From Deltaproteobacteria bacterium HGW-Deltaproteobacteria-18 (GTDB lineage Bacteria; Desulfobacterota; Desulfovibrionia; Desulfovibrionales; Desulfomicrobiaceae): a stretch of 34,460 nucleotides of DNA. This document shows positions 7,877 to 17,121 of this stretch, piece by piece. The stretch is taken from NCBI GenBank assembly GCA_002841885.1, contig PHBE01000026.1, positions 1 to 34,460 on the forward strand, written 5' to 3'. A model generated the notes under the pieces. The model saw only the letters and a program-made list of their open reading frames with translations. It ran no database searches and was not told where the DNA came from. Both the position numbers and the translations under genes were made by a program. Position 1 is the first letter of the stretch, and every line of letters begins with the position of its first letter.

Positions 7877-8773
7877 ATGAAGCATTTTTTATCGATTAAT
7901 AGTCTGATGGCCACCGAGGCCATGGGTCTGGTGCTGCGGGCCAAGGAAATGAAGGACGCGGATTACCGTTCCGACCTGCTTGCCGGAAAGACTCTGGCCA
8001 TGATTTTCGAGAAGGCCTCCACGCGCACGCGCGTGTCTTTCGAGGTCGGCATCCGTCATCTGGGCGGCGACACGATCTTCATGACCCCTGCCGATTCCCA
8101 GCTGGGACGCAGCGAGCCGCTGAAAGACACGGCTCGCGTCTTGTCGCGTTACGTGCAGGGCATGGTCGTGCGCACCTTCGCCCAGAAAAACGTCGAGGAT
8201 CTGGCCCGCTACGGAAGCATCCCGGTGGTCAACGCTTTGACGGACATGTTTCACCCCTGTCAGATCATGAGCGACATGCTGACCATCTATGAGCGCACCA
8301 CGAATCTTAAAGACCTGGTCATCTCCTGGATCGGGGATGGCAACAACATGGCCAATTCATGGATCAACGCCAGCGTATATTTCGGGTTTCAGCTCAATAT
8401 CGCCTGCCCCGACGGCTACACCCCGAATACGGCGGTGCTGGAGCGGGCGCTGAAAATGGGCGCCAAGGTCTTTGTGACCGATGATCCGAAGACGGCCATC
8501 GCCGGCTCCCATTTCGTCAACACCGACGTGTGGGCCTCCATGGGGCAGGAAGCGGAGCAGAAAAAGCGCGAAAAGGCCTTTGCCGGATACCAGGTCGACG
8601 AAGAACTGCTCGCCCTGGCCGACCCGAATGCCAAGGTGCTGCATTGCCTGCCCGCCCATCGCGGCGAGGAGATCAGCGAATCGGTGTTCGAAGGACCTCA
8701 GTCCATCGTTTTTGATCAGGCCGAAAACCGTCTGCACATGCAGAAGGCCATTCTGGAGTGGATTTACAGCTAA
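7877..8773 (+). CDS. argF: Ornithine carbamoyltransferase
   Basis: The enzyme joins carbamoyl phosphate and ornithine to give citrulline, step six of arginine synthesis. The 298-residue protein carries the carbamoyl-phosphate motif STRTR (48-52), the FHPCQ motif near residue 130 and the ornithine-side HCLP motif near residue 255. The family is close in sequence to aspartate carbamoyltransferase, but HCLP together with argG and argH directly downstream settles the assignment. It is the first gene of argFGH after a terminator, so its promoter should lie in 7760-7876. I could not find a convincing ArgR box there. Confidence 0.95.
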   Translation: MKHFLSINSLMATEAMGLVLRAKEMKDADYRSDLLAGKTLAMIFEKASTRTRVSFEVGIRHLGGDTIFMTPADSQLGRSEPLKDTARVLSRYVQGMVVRTFAQKNVEDLARYGSIPVVNALTDMFHPCQIMSDMLTIYERTTNLKDLVISWIGDGNNMANSWINASVYFGFQLNIACPDGYTPNTAVLERALKMGAKVFVTDDPKTAIAGSHFVNTDVWASMGQEAEQKKREKAFAGYQVDEELLALADPNAKVLHCLPAHRGEEISESVFEGPQSIVFDQAENRLHMQKAILEWIYS

Positions 8774-8808
8774 TGCGGCATTGCCGCCTCGCATAACGGA
8801 GCACTTTC

Positions 8809-10020
8809 ATGAGCAAGATAGAAAAAGTCGTGTTGGCGTATTCAGGTGGCCTCGACACCTCGGCCATCCTGAAATGGATCAAGAAAACCTACGAATGCGA
8901 AGTCATCACCATGACCGCGGACCTGGGTCAGGCCGAGGAACTGGACGGACTGGAGGACAAGGCTCTTTCCACCGGCGCGACCAAGGCCTATGTCGTGGAT
9001 CTGCAGGAAGAGTTCGTCTCCGATTATGTTTTCCCCATGTTTAGGGCCAACGCGGTCTATGAGGGGGGCTACCTGCTCGGAACTTCCATCGCCCGTCCGC
9101 TCATCGCCAAGCGCATGGTCGAGATCGCCCTGGCCGAAGGCGCCCAGGCCGTTGCCCACGGCGCCACTGGAAAGGGCAATGACCAGGTCCGCTTTGAGCT
9201 CTCCACCCTGGCTTTGGCCCCGCAGCTCAAAACCATAGCCCCCTGGCGTGAATGGGACCTCAACTCCCGCACCGACCTGCTCGCCTTTTGCGAAGAGAAC
9301 GGCATTTCCGTGCCTGTGACCCGGGAAAAACCCTATTCCTGCGATCGTAACCTGCTGCACCTGAGCTTCGAGGGCGGAGAATTGGAAGACCCATGGTCCG
9401 AACCCGGTCCCGGCACCTATCAGCTGAGCGTCAATCCCGAGGACGCACCGAATACCCCGGAGGTCATCACCCTGGACTTCGAGCAGGGCAACCCCGTGGC
9501 CCTGAACGGACAGGCCCTGAGCCCCGCGAAGATGCTTGCGGCCCTTAACGAATTTGGTGGACGGCACGGTATCGGACGTCTGGACATGGTCGAGAACCGC
9601 TTTGTGGGCATGAAGTCCCGCGGCGTCTACGAGACTCCGGGCGGAGCCATCCTGCAGCGCGCCCATCGTGACCTTGAAGGGGTATGCATGGATCGCGAAC
9701 TCCTGCATCTGCGGGACACGCTCATCCCCCGCTACGCCGAGATGGTCTACAACGGCTACTGGTTCGCTCCCGAGCGCGAAGCGTTGCAGGCTTTCATGGA
9801 CAAGGCCCAGGAGACCGTGACCGGCACTGTGCGCCTGAAGCTCTACAAGGGCGGGGTCTATCCTCTGGGCCGCAAGTCTCCGTATTCTCTTTACAATCCG
9901 GAGCTGGCCACCTTTGAAAAGGATGAAGTGTACAACCAGGCCGACGCGGCCGGATTCATCAAGTTGCACGGCCTTCGCCTGCAGGCCCGTCAGCCGTTTC
10001 TGAACAAGATCAAGGGCTAG
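8809..10020 (+). CDS. argG: Argininosuccinate synthase
   Basis: The ATP-dependent ligase joins citrulline and aspartate to form argininosuccinate. The N-terminal PP-loop reads AYSGGLDTS (residues 9-17), followed by the expected ITMTADLGQ strand and the [13 protein letters not shown] citrulline/aspartate loop. Length (403) is normal. It begins 35 bases after argF with a CGGAG ribosome site and ends 3 bases before the argH start, so the three genes form one transcription unit. Confidence 0.97.
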   Translation: MSKIEKVVLAYSGGLDTSAILKWIKKTYECEVITMTADLGQAEELDGLEDKALSTGATKAYVVDLQEEFVSDYVFPMFRANAVYEGGYLLGTSIARPLIAKRMVEIALAEGAQAVAHGATGKGNDQVRFELSTLALAPQLKTIAPWREWDLNSRTDLLAFCEENGISVPVTREKPYSCDRNLLHLSFEGGELEDPWSEPGPGTYQLSVNPEDAPNTPEVITLDFEQGNPVALNGQALSPAKMLAALNEFGGRHGIGRLDMVENRFVGMKSRGVYETPGGAILQRAHRDLEGVCMDRELLHLRDTLIPRYAEMVYNGYWFAPEREALQAFMDKAQETVTGTVRLKLYKGGVYPLGRKSPYSLYNPELATFEKDEVYNQADAAGFIKLHGLRLQARQPFLNKIKG

Positions 10021-10023
10021 GCC

Positions 10024-11424
10024 ATGACTTCGACCCAGAAGGAAAAAAAATTGTGGGGCGGCCGCTTTTCCGGCGACACCGCCCCCCTGGTCGAGCGCTA
10101 CACCTGCTCCGTGGGCTTTGATTCTCGCCTGCATGCCCAGGATATCGACGGCTCCATGGCGCATGCCTCCATGCTGGCCAGGCAGGGCATCATCAGCCAG
10201 TCCGAATGCGATGCCATCCACCAGGGCCTGGAACAGATCCGGGCCGAGATCGCGGACGGGACTTTTGTCTGGCGGCAGGATCTCGAAGATGTGCACATGA
10301 ACATCGAGCAGCGCCTGACCCAGATCGTCGGCACTCCGGGCCAAAAACTGCACACGGGGCGTTCGCGCAACGATCAGGTGGCTCTGGACTTCAGGCTTTT
10401 TGTCGCTGCGTGTCTTGACGAGTGGGCCGCGAACCTGCGCGGGCTGATCGGGATGCTCGCGCAGCGGGCCGAAGAGCATCAGGATGTGCTCCTGCCGGGC
10501 TGCACCCATTTTCAGCCGGCCCAGCCCGTCAGCCTGGCTCAGCATCTGCTGGCCTATGCCCAGATGTTTCGCCGCGACCACGACCGCGTTCGCGACGCGC
10601 TGGTCCGCACCAGGGTTTCTCCCCTTGGCGCCGCCGCCCTGGCCGGAACGACCCATCCCCTCGATCCGGGCCAGGTCGCATCGACCCTGGGCCTTGACGG
10701 GACGTTTGCGAACAGCATGGACGCCGTCTCGGACCGCGACTTCGTGCTCGAAGCCACGTTCTGCGGCAGCCTGATCATGATGCACCTCTCGCGCCTGTGC
10801 GAGGAGATCATCATCTGGGCCAACCCGCAGTTCGGCTTTGTGCGACTGCCGGACGCCTATTCCACGGGTTCGTCCATCATGCCCCAGAAGAAAAACCCGG
10901 ACGTGGCCGAACTCATGCGCGGCAAGACCGGCCGGGTCTACGGCGACCTCATGGCTCTTTTGACCCTTATGAAAGGTCTGCCCATGGCCTATAACCGGGA
11001 CATGCAGGAAGACAAGGAGCCCTTTCTGGATACGCACGACACGGTCGCGCCGTCTCTTGCCATCATGGCCGGCATGCTTTCGGAACTCGGTTTCAACCGC
11101 GAACGCATGCAGCGGGCTTTAAAGGCCGGATTTCTGAACGCCACCGAACTTGCCGATTATCTGGCGGCCAAGGGCGTGCCTTTCCGGCAGGCGCACCATA
11201 TCACGGGAGCGGCCGTGGCCTTTGCGGAAGAACAGGGCGTGGGGCTCGAAGATCTGGACATTGCCCAGCTGCAGCGCTTTTCCGCCGATATCGCCGAAGA
11301 TGTCTTTGCGGTCCTTGATTACTCGAATGCGGTGGCCAGACGGCATGTCCCCGGCGGAACCGGTCCGGATTCCGTCAAACACCAGATCGAGGACTTTTCG
11401 TCCTGGCTGGATTCTGCGTCCTGA
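10024..11424 (+). CDS. argH: Argininosuccinate lyase
   Basis: The enzyme cleaves argininosuccinate to arginine and fumarate. The 466-residue protein belongs to the fumarase/aspartase superfamily. It has the N-terminal LWGGRFSG signature, the [10 protein letters not shown] segment and the catalytic signature loop [12 protein letters not shown] (about 282-293) with its active-site Ser. It is the last gene of argFGH and is followed by a long symmetrical terminator at 11479-11524. Confidence 0.97.
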   Translation: MTSTQKEKKLWGGRFSGDTAPLVERYTCSVGFDSRLHAQDIDGSMAHASMLARQGIISQSECDAIHQGLEQIRAEIADGTFVWRQDLEDVHMNIEQRLTQIVGTPGQKLHTGRSRNDQVALDFRLFVAACLDEWAANLRGLIGMLAQRAEEHQDVLLPGCTHFQPAQPVSLAQHLLAYAQMFRRDHDRVRDALVRTRVSPLGAAALAGTTHPLDPGQVASTLGLDGTFANSMDAVSDRDFVLEATFCGSLIMMHLSRLCEEIIIWANPQFGFVRLPDAYSTGSSIMPQKKNPDVAELMRGKTGRVYGDLMALLTLMKGLPMAYNRDMQEDKEPFLDTHDTVAPSLAIMAGMLSELGFNRERMQRALKAGFLNATELADYLAAKGVPFRQAHHITGAAVAFAEEQGVGLEDLDIAQLQRFSADIAEDVFAVLDYSNAVARRHVPGGTGPDSVKHQIEDFSSWLDSAS

Positions 11425-11478
11425 AAAGACCTCGGTTGTGCTTGAACTATAGACGCCGTCATTTTTGCCGGTATTTTT

Positions 11479-11524
11479 CAAAATGAAGCCCCCCGTCGCG
11501 CTTGCGGCGGGGGGCTTCATTTTG
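11479..11524. terminator. Long symmetrical terminator after argH
   Basis: A perfect 16-bp arm CAAAATGAAGCCCCCC (11479-11494) pairs with 11509-11524. An inner GTCGC/GCGGC helix extends the stem to about 21 bp with a GCTT loop. AAAA/TTTT tracts at both bases of the stem allow termination in both directions. Downstream, 11525-11937 holds no gene I can support. Confidence 0.85.
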
Positions 11525-11712
11525 AATGGCTGCACTGAAAAAAACGCGGATGGTCCGTAAGTGTCTTTCTCCGCCCACGTGTGCACAGCATGGGTGGCCG
11601 GGCTTGAAGCCTTCAGGGAAAACCTTTTTTCCAGACAGTTAAAAATATCCCCCCCCCTCTTCAAGCTGATGACGGCTTTTACAGTGACATTTTGAAGAGC
11701 CATAAGCGCGGA

Positions 11713-11741
11713 TTGACGCATGATTTTTCGGATACTGTAAA
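11713..11741 (+). promoter_or_regulatory. Candidate sigma-70 promoter upstream of the cytochrome/chemoreceptor cluster
   Basis: TTGACG (11713-11718) and TGTAAA (11736-11741) are separated by 17 bases. It is the best promoter-like pair in the otherwise empty 11525-11937 region. A long leader of about 190 bases would then precede the reading frame beginning at 11938. Assigned by consensus only. Confidence 0.35.
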
Positions 11742-11937
11742 TTTCCGGGCCGACCGCCTTGCCCAGTCGATATCATCAGCAGGCGCATACGTGTTGGTAA
11801 TTAGCTTGCGCCCTTAAAATCAGTGAAAATTACTAGTGATTAGCTTCAAGAAATACATATTCAACCCAGTTACGAGTTACCCATGCTCTCAATTAAATAA
11901 CTAGGTACGTACTTGGTGTTTTTATGGAGGTGACGTC

Positions 11938-12435
11938 ATGAGGCTGATTATCTCGCTGGGTGAAAATTTCAGGTGGTTGGGGCCGCTGACTGGCAGAACT
12001 TGTAACGACATCCTGTTGGATCATCGGGAGGTGATTCGAGCCTTTCGCGGTAAAATCATGCCCTATGGCATGTTTGCGGAAGTGATGGGAACGATTGCAC
12101 TGAGTGACCTGAACGTGGAATCCGGCAAGTCGGGGCAATTTGTTTCTTCAAGGCGTGGTTCTCTTGGTTTGTCATACATGTATGTACGTGTGATGCGGCT
12201 GAACGTACTTGTTTTACGAAATTGTATCTCACTGGTAAAACAGTTGTTTTTCTTTTTCGGGGAGGGTTGTCACCGATCCTTGAGGATATGTGAGTGTGTT
12301 TGTGAAATCATGGGCAAGCTGTTGACGCTATTTTGTTTTCCATGTAACGTTTTAGTAATACAAAGAAAAAAGCGGCATGATGTGCAGCTTTGCGGGGCTG
12401 GAGTTGCGGTGAATGTATCCGTTCAAGGAGGGGGA
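11938..12435 (+). other. Open frame of 166 codons with consensus ribosome site, in frame with the cytochrome gene
   Basis: GGAGGTGA (11926-11933) stands four bases before the ATG at 11938, an almost perfect anti-16S match. The frame has no stop for 166 codons and runs directly into the tetraheme cytochrome frame at 12436. The translated segment (MRLIISLGENFRWLGPLTGR and onward) matches no family I know. Its later part is Cys- and hydrophobic-rich, and base composition is lower in GC than the neighbours. An internal start at 12436 with its own ribosome site and a signal peptide is much more likely for the cytochrome. This segment may be a leader-encoded protein, a chance open frame or a transferred fragment. 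Confidence 0.3.
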
Positions 12436-12903
12436 ATGGAAGGACGAGTCGTGCTCAATGTGTGGCGTGCCTTTTTGCTGATGTGCATGTTATGCCCGTT
12501 TTCCGTACTGGCGGAAAATTCGTATGTAGGCACTGCCGCATGCAGGGACTGTCATGAAGAACAGTATGACAATTTTACCAAGTACGCCAAGAAGTCTCAT
12601 TCGGACAAATCTGTTAAGATCATGGCTTCAGACCTGTCCGAAGCCGAACTGGCAACCTGCTACGGGTGTCATGCCACGGGATATGGCAAGCCCGGAGGAT
12701 TCGTCAGTTACGAAAAAACGCCTCATCTTGCTGATGCAGGATGCGAAGTCTGCCATGGTCCCGGTTATGACCATGTCGAAAGCGGGGGCGATACGGAACT
12801 CATCAAAGGCAAACTGACCATGGAAGACTGCGTGGACTGCCACAACGAGGATCGGGTCAAGTCGTTCAACTTCAAGCCGCTGCTCTACGGCGGGGCGCAC
12901 TAG
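12436..12903 (+). CDS. Periplasmic tetraheme cytochrome c (cytochrome c554-like)
   Basis: The 155-residue protein starts at an ATG preceded by AAGGAGGGGGA. Residues 1-27 are a signal peptide ending ...FSVLA. The mature protein has four CxxCH haem c sites: C36-H40, C75-H79, C103-H107 and C132-H136. Additional histidines (H55, H97, H113, H155) could serve as sixth ligands. Spacing and the opening YVGTAACRDCHEEQYDNF resemble the cytochrome c554 family. It should be an electron carrier in the periplasm. It ends 9 bases before a chemoreceptor that itself has a haem c motif, which suggests a shared redox role. The longer in-frame extension to 11938 is treated separately. Confidence 0.85.
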   Translation: MEGRVVLNVWRAFLLMCMLCPFSVLAENSYVGTAACRDCHEEQYDNFTKYAKKSHSDKSVKIMASDLSEAELATCYGCHATGYGKPGGFVSYEKTPHLADAGCEVCHGPGYDHVESGGDTELIKGKLTMEDCVDCHNEDRVKSFNFKPLLYGGAH

Positions 12904-12912
12904 GGGGTCGTG

Positions 12913-14577
12913 ATGGACATTTTTCGAAGATCTCTTGGTGCCAAAATGCTGGGCATCACGGCCTTGGTGTTGCTGGTGTTTTTTGGGATTCTCTTCTGGA
13001 CGACCTTTTTCATGCAGCGCTCAAGCACTCTGCACGAGGTTGAGATAACCGCCAAGCGCACCGCTGAAATGCTCGCGCTGGCCATCCGCGAGCCCATGGC
13101 TCTCGGCGACAACGTCGGGACGACTCAGAAATTCGATGAAGTAGGCGAGCGTTACGGCGATATCGACATTCATCTGACCAACTTCAAGGGCAATGTCACC
13201 TACTCCACTTCGGAGAACTATCTGCGCGGCGAAATTTCCGACGCAGTGAACGCTCCGGAGATGGCCAGCATGGTAGAAGAGCGTCTGAAAACCGACGGAA
13301 TGAGCCATGTCATCACGGAAATCAATGGCGTGCCCTCCTATGTGGAAGTGAAGACCATCCCGAATGAACCTGCCTGCCATCATTGCCATGGCGGAAATCA
13401 GCCTGTGCTCGGAGTGCTGGTCATGCGTCAGGACATCTCCAGACAGATGGGCACGCTCATGGACGGCCAGATAAAGGCCGGGTCGATAATGGCCGCAGGC
13501 ATGTTCGTGCTGCTGGGCTGTCTGGCGTTTTTCATGCGGCTGGCGATCTTCAAGCCTGTCCAGGCAGTGGCGCAGGCCACTGAAATGATAAGCAAGGGAG
13601 ATTTGACGGTTCGGGTGGAGACCAAAAGCCGGGATCAGATCGGGCAGTTGGCGCAGAGCGTGAACACAATGACTGAGAACATGGGCGCCATGATGCGCGA
13701 GATCATCTCCGGAGTCGGCACGTTGGCCGACGCCTCCGGGCAACTGACGGCGGTATCCGAAACCGTGGCCGAAGTGGCCAGGGACAATCAGGGCCGTTCC
13801 AACAGCGTGGCTGCCGCCGCCGAGGAGATGAGCCAGAACATGCGTTCAGTGGCAGCTGCCACCGAACAGGCTACGGTCAACATATCCACTGTTGCAGCCG
13901 CATCCGAGGAAATGAGCGCCACCATCGAAGAGATCTCCAGGAGCACCGGCCGGGCCAGGGATATAACCGCCCAGGCCGTGAGCACGGCGCAGGCCACCTC
14001 GATTGATGTGGATCGCCTTGGAGCTGTGGCCAGCGAAATCAACTCCGTGACGCAAACGATCACGGCCATCTCCTCCCAGACGAACCTGCTGGCGCTCAAC
14101 GCCACCATCGAAGCCGCCAGGGCTGGCGAGGCCGGGCGGGGATTTGCGGTCGTGGCCAATGAGATCAAGGAACTGGCCAATCAGACGGCGACAGCTACGG
14201 ATGAAATCCGCAGCAAGATCAGCGGAATCCAGGGCGCCACGGATCAGACCATCGGGCGGATCGGCGAAATCACCCGGGTCATCACGGACATCGACTCCAT
14301 CGTGGCCACCATCGCGGCCGCCGTGGAGGAGCAGTCCACGACCACCCGCGACATAGCGCAGAATATCGGTCAGGCCTCGCAGGGTCTTGACGAGGTCAAT
14401 CACAACGTGACCCAGACTTCCGGAGTTGCCGGGGAGATTACCGTCCAGATCGCTGAGGTCAGCAACTCGGCATCGAACATGAGCCGCAATGGCGAAACGG
14501 TTCGGGAGCACGCAGAGGAGTTGCGCGCCCTCTCGGAACAGCTTAAAGGGCTCGTGCAGATGTTTCGCATCAGCTAG
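12913..14577 (+). CDS. Methyl-accepting chemotaxis protein with periplasmic c-type haem site (DcrA-like)
   Basis: The 554-residue chemoreceptor has TM1 (about 11-33), a periplasmic sensor (34-187), TM2 (188-211), HAMP (about 212-265) and a cytoplasmic signalling coiled coil with the conserved tip around [20 protein letters not shown] (about 384-405). The sensor carries CHHCH at C155-H159, a covalent haem c site. The segment before it resembles the DUF3365/Tll0287-like haem-sensor domain. DcrA of Desulfovibrio vulgaris is a known haem-c chemoreceptor that responds to oxygen or redox potential, and the same role is inferred here. There is no C-terminal NWETF-type CheR/CheB docking pentapeptide (the end is VQMFRIS). 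The start is ATG 12913, one codon after a GTG, with GGGGG upstream. Confidence 0.92.
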   Translation: MDIFRRSLGAKMLGITALVLLVFFGILFWTTFFMQRSSTLHEVEITAKRTAEMLALAIREPMALGDNVGTTQKFDEVGERYGDIDIHLTNFKGNVTYSTSENYLRGEISDAVNAPEMASMVEERLKTDGMSHVITEINGVPSYVEVKTIPNEPACHHCHGGNQPVLGVLVMRQDISRQMGTLMDGQIKAGSIMAAGMFVLLGCLAFFMRLAIFKPVQAVAQATEMISKGDLTVRVETKSRDQIGQLAQSVNTMTENMGAMMREIISGVGTLADASGQLTAVSETVAEVARDNQGRSNSVAAAAEEMSQNMRSVAAATEQATVNISTVAAASEEMSATIEEISRSTGRARDITAQAVSTAQATSIDVDRLGAVASEINSVTQTITAISSQTNLLALNATIEAARAGEAGRGFAVVANEIKELANQTATATDEIRSKISGIQGATDQTIGRIGEITRVITDIDSIVATIAAAVEEQSTTTRDIAQNIGQASQGLDEVNHNVTQTSGVAGEITVQIAEVSNSASNMSRNGETVREHAEELRALSEQLKGLVQMFRIS

Positions 14578-14603
14578 ACTTTCAATCGAGCGAGGACGCA
14601 CAT

Positions 14604-15566
14604 ATGAAGAAGTTTTTTTTGACAGGGTTGCTTGTGCTGGCCATGGCCTGTCCCGGTTTTGCCAGGACATACAACATTTCCGTGAGCCAGTTTGTCGAGC
14701 ATCCGTCGCTTGACGCTGTCCTGAAGGGTTTCAAGGACAGCCTCAAGGCGCAGGGGTTGGACGCGGTTTACTCCGTGCACAATGCCCAGGCCAACATGGC
14801 TACGGCCAACCAGATCGCGGCCCAGATCGCCGGTGAAAAGCCCGACCTGGTGCTGGCCATTGCCACCCCCTCGGCCCAGGCTTGTGCCTTGGCCACCAAA
14901 AAATCGCCGATCCTGGCTGGAAGCCCGCTTTTGTTCACGGCCATCACCGACCCGGTGGGCGCGGGGCTGGTCGATGATCTGGAGAAACCGGGCAAGAACA
15001 TTACCGGAGTGTCCGACATGCTGCCCGTGGGCCAGCATATGGCCATGCTGCGCCGCTTCTACCCCGATCTCAAGAAGCTCGGAGTGATCTACAACGCTGG
15101 CGAAGCCAATTCCAAAACCACCGTTGCCATGGTCAAGGCCGAAGGACTCAAGGCCGGTTTCGAAGTGGTGGAGGCGACAGTGGCCAAGACCAGTGACGTC
15201 TATCAGGCAGCCAAGGCGCTGGTCGGAAAGGTTGACGCAGTCTACCTGCCGACGGACAACACGGTCATCTCCTCCCTGGAATCCGTGATCAAGGTTTGCC
15301 AGCAGGAGAAAATGCCGCTGTTTTCCGCCGATGTTGATTCAGTGAAACGAGGCACCGTGGCCGCGCTGGCGTTCGATTACTATCAGCACGGATATCAGAC
15401 CGGTCTCATGGCCAAACGCATCATGGTCGATGGCTCTTTTCCATCGGTCACTCCCGTGGAGACTCAGCAGGAGTTGATACTGCATCTCAACCTCGGGGCC
15501 GCAAGGAAGATCGGCGTGGCTGTTCCTGCAGAAGTCAAAAAGGACGCTGACAAGATTTATGAGTAG
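14604..15566 (+). CDS. ABC-type substrate-binding protein (TrpX / PF04392 family), orphan
   Basis: The 320-residue protein begins with a signal peptide (MKKFFLTGLLVLAMACPGFA). Two alpha/beta lobes typical of the ABC_sub_bind family follow, with landmarks VSQFVEHPSLDAVLKGFKDS, KPDLVLAIATPSAQA, LFTAITDPVGAGLV, NITGVSDMLPV and VDAVYLPTDNTV. Relatives bind aromatic amino acids or other small solutes. No permease or ATPase gene follows, and a terminator stands 25 bases after the stop. The protein begins 26 bases after the chemoreceptor, so it may feed a ligand signal to that receptor rather than a transporter. This pairing is an inference from position. Confidence 0.85.
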   Translation: MKKFFLTGLLVLAMACPGFARTYNISVSQFVEHPSLDAVLKGFKDSLKAQGLDAVYSVHNAQANMATANQIAAQIAGEKPDLVLAIATPSAQACALATKKSPILAGSPLLFTAITDPVGAGLVDDLEKPGKNITGVSDMLPVGQHMAMLRRFYPDLKKLGVIYNAGEANSKTTVAMVKAEGLKAGFEVVEATVAKTSDVYQAAKALVGKVDAVYLPTDNTVISSLESVIKVCQQEKMPLFSADVDSVKRGTVAALAFDYYQHGYQTGLMAKRIMVDGSFPSVTPVETQQELILHLNLGAARKIGVAVPAEVKKDADKIYE

Positions 15567-15590
15567 CCCAGTTTTGCTCAGTTTTGAACC

Positions 15591-15616
15591 GAGGCGGCCT
15601 GGCCGCCTCTTTTTTT
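15591..15616 (+). terminator. Rho-independent terminator after the substrate-binding protein gene
   Basis: GAGGCGG (15591-15597) pairs with CCGCCTC (15603-15609) around CCTGG, followed by seven T (15610-15616). Confidence 0.85.
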
Positions 15617-15647
15617 ATGCATCGCCCGATACAGCAGGTAGGCGGGC

Positions 15648-16754
15648 ATGACCGAAGCGTTCCGGGCCGCGCGCATATTGACCATGAACCCGGACTGCCC
15701 GGAGATTTTGGATGGAGGAATCCTGGTCCGGGAGGGGCGCATCCTGGCCATTGGGGCCTGGCGTGAGGTGGCTGCGGAAGGCGTGCGCCGCGATCTGGGG
15801 GCGGTCACGGTCGTGCCCGGACTCATCAACGCCCATGCACATCTGGAGTTGTCGCATCTGGCAGGGCGGGTGCCCGCCGGCCAGGGCTTTTCGGTCTGGG
15901 CGGACACACTCTTTGCCGCTATGCGTGAAAGCAGGGTGACGGAAGCGGACTTGGAGCTGGCTGTGGCTGCTGCGCGCGCAAGCGGGACCTGCCATGTGGC
16001 CGACGTGGTCGGGCGCGAGTTCGGCATGGTGCGGCGCGTACTGGAGAGACAGGGGCTGGGCGGCTTTCTTTTCCACGAATTTTCTGGTCGAGGCCGCGAG
16101 TTTCGTCCCGGGTCACTGCCCGGAGACTGGAGTCCGGGAGTGCACTCCCTGTACTCCACGGAGCAGGGCCTGGCCCGGACCATCAAGCAATGGTGCATGT
16201 CGCAGGGTCTTCCTTTCAGCCTGCACCTGGCCGAAGCGCCGGGAGAGAACGAACTTTTCAGAACCGGCAGCGGCGAGTTTGCAGATTTTCTCCGCGCACG
16301 CCGCATCCTGCCCAAGGGTTTTGTCCCGCCGGGCCTCAGCGCCGTGGGCTTCGCACATGAACTTGGGCTTCTGGACGGACAGACCTTGGCCGTGCATTGC
16401 GTGCAGCTGGATGAAAACGATGTGGAGACCCTGGCCACAAGCGGTGCCTGCGTCTGTCTGTGCCCCCGCAGCAACAGATGGATAGGGGTGGGGGATGCTC
16501 CTGTGGCCGCCTTGCACGCGTCGAAAGTCCCCTTGTGCCTGGGCACGGATTCCTTGGCGTCGGCCCCGGACCTTGACCTGTGGCAGGAGCTGCGCGCAGT
16601 GCGGGCGCTTCTGCCCGCGTCCGTGCCGCTGGCGGATCTCCTTGCCCTTGCGACCCGCAATCCGGCCAGGTTGCTTGGCATTGACACGGAAATCGGAAGC
16701 CTGGACGTCGGCAAACGCGCAACATGGAGCGTTCTGCCTGGCGATATGGTGTGA
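15648..16754 (+). CDS. Amidohydrolase-family metal-dependent hydrolase (deaminase-like)
   Basis: The 368-residue protein is a TIM-barrel amidohydrolase of the chlorohydrolase/adenosine-type deaminase branch. Metal and catalytic residues are visible: HAH at H63/H65, H193 (SLHLAE), H250 (AVHC) and D301 (LGTDSL), with E195 as likely general acid. The N-terminal beta domain (ILTMNPDCPEILDGGILVREG) and the C-terminal DVGKRATWSVLPG strand close the composite beta sandwich. The nearest functions I would consider are aminofutalosine deaminase (futalosine menaquinone pathway) and S-adenosylhomocysteine deaminase. I cannot separate these from sequence alone. It is shorter than typical SAH deaminases (about 430). 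It is the last chromosomal gene before the selC island. Confidence 0.8.
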   Translation: MTEAFRAARILTMNPDCPEILDGGILVREGRILAIGAWREVAAEGVRRDLGAVTVVPGLINAHAHLELSHLAGRVPAGQGFSVWADTLFAAMRESRVTEADLELAVAAARASGTCHVADVVGREFGMVRRVLERQGLGGFLFHEFSGRGREFRPGSLPGDWSPGVHSLYSTEQGLARTIKQWCMSQGLPFSLHLAEAPGENELFRTGSGEFADFLRARRILPKGFVPPGLSAVGFAHELGLLDGQTLAVHCVQLDENDVETLATSGACVCLCPRSNRWIGVGDAPVAALHASKVPLCLGTDSLASAPDLDLWQELRAVRALLPASVPLADLLALATRNPARLLGIDTEIGSLDVGKRATWSVLPGDMV

Positions 16755-16833
16755 CGGCCGGCAATGATTTTGGAGTTTGGAGCCTAAAGAGCGAAGACGG
16801 CAAAACGAAAGGCAGGGGCTGTTTGATGAGATC

Positions 16834-16853
16834 CTTGGCGGAAGCGTATAGGA
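16834..16853 (+). repeat. Left attachment repeat (copy of selC 3' end)
   Basis: The sequence cttggcggaagcgtatagga is identical to 23340-23359, where it forms the 3' end of tRNA-Sec including the CCA. Within it GCGGAAGCG (16838-16846) is also mirrored by CGCTTCCGC at 16862-16870, a 9-bp inverted repeat with a 15-base spacer that exists only on the island side. That could be a core-type integrase site. Confidence 0.9.
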
Positions 16854-16913
16854 CGTAACTGCGCTTCCGCTATCAGAGATTAACTTCCCGAAATGGTTAT
16901 GCGGCCATTTGGT

Positions 16914-16939
16914 TGATGGTCCGAAAATGGTCCGAAGTC
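16914..16939 (+). repeat. Left tandem ATGGTCCGAAA repeats, probable integrase arm site
   Basis: Two tandem copies of ATGGTCCGAA lie 60-85 bases inside the left attachment repeat. A near-identical tandem pair (ATGGTCCAAA) in the same orientation is at 23247-23272, just inside the right end. Matching tandem repeats near both ends are what arm-type binding sites of tyrosine integrases look like. Binding is inferred. Confidence 0.65.
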
Positions 16940-17083
16940 ATTATGCACATGACATCCATCAATGGCAATGGCTCAAATAAGGTTCGAGTGTATGACATGC
17001 CTCCAGGTTGGAACGTTTGCGAGTTAAAAAGATGTTGTTGCGTCTTACGGTCGCCAATGGATAAGGGCGGTGAGAAACTGTGT

Positions 17084-17089
17084 TATAAT
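17084..17089 (+). promoter_or_regulatory. Consensus -10 element upstream of the 86-residue membrane protein
   Basis: A perfect TATAAT lies 33 bases before the ATG at 17122. No clear -35 box is found 16-18 bases upstream. The region 16854-17121 otherwise holds no gene I support. Confidence 0.4.
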
Positions 17090-17121
17090 AGAGTTTACTC
17101 AACAAAATGGAGGAGCCCTCG

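Noticed and set aside
8842-11037. A 731-codon open frame on the minus strand opposite argG and argH
   Set aside because: It lies fully opposite two well-identified genes and its protein (rich in His, Gln, Gly) looks like an antisense shadow of GC-rich codons. It has no recognisable domain.
11119-11721. A 200-codon minus-strand frame after argH
   Set aside because: It runs through the argH terminator and into argH antisense, with no ribosome site or family match.
14604-15566. A full ABC transporter operon
   Set aside because: Only the binding protein is present. A terminator follows and the next gene is an amidohydrolase.
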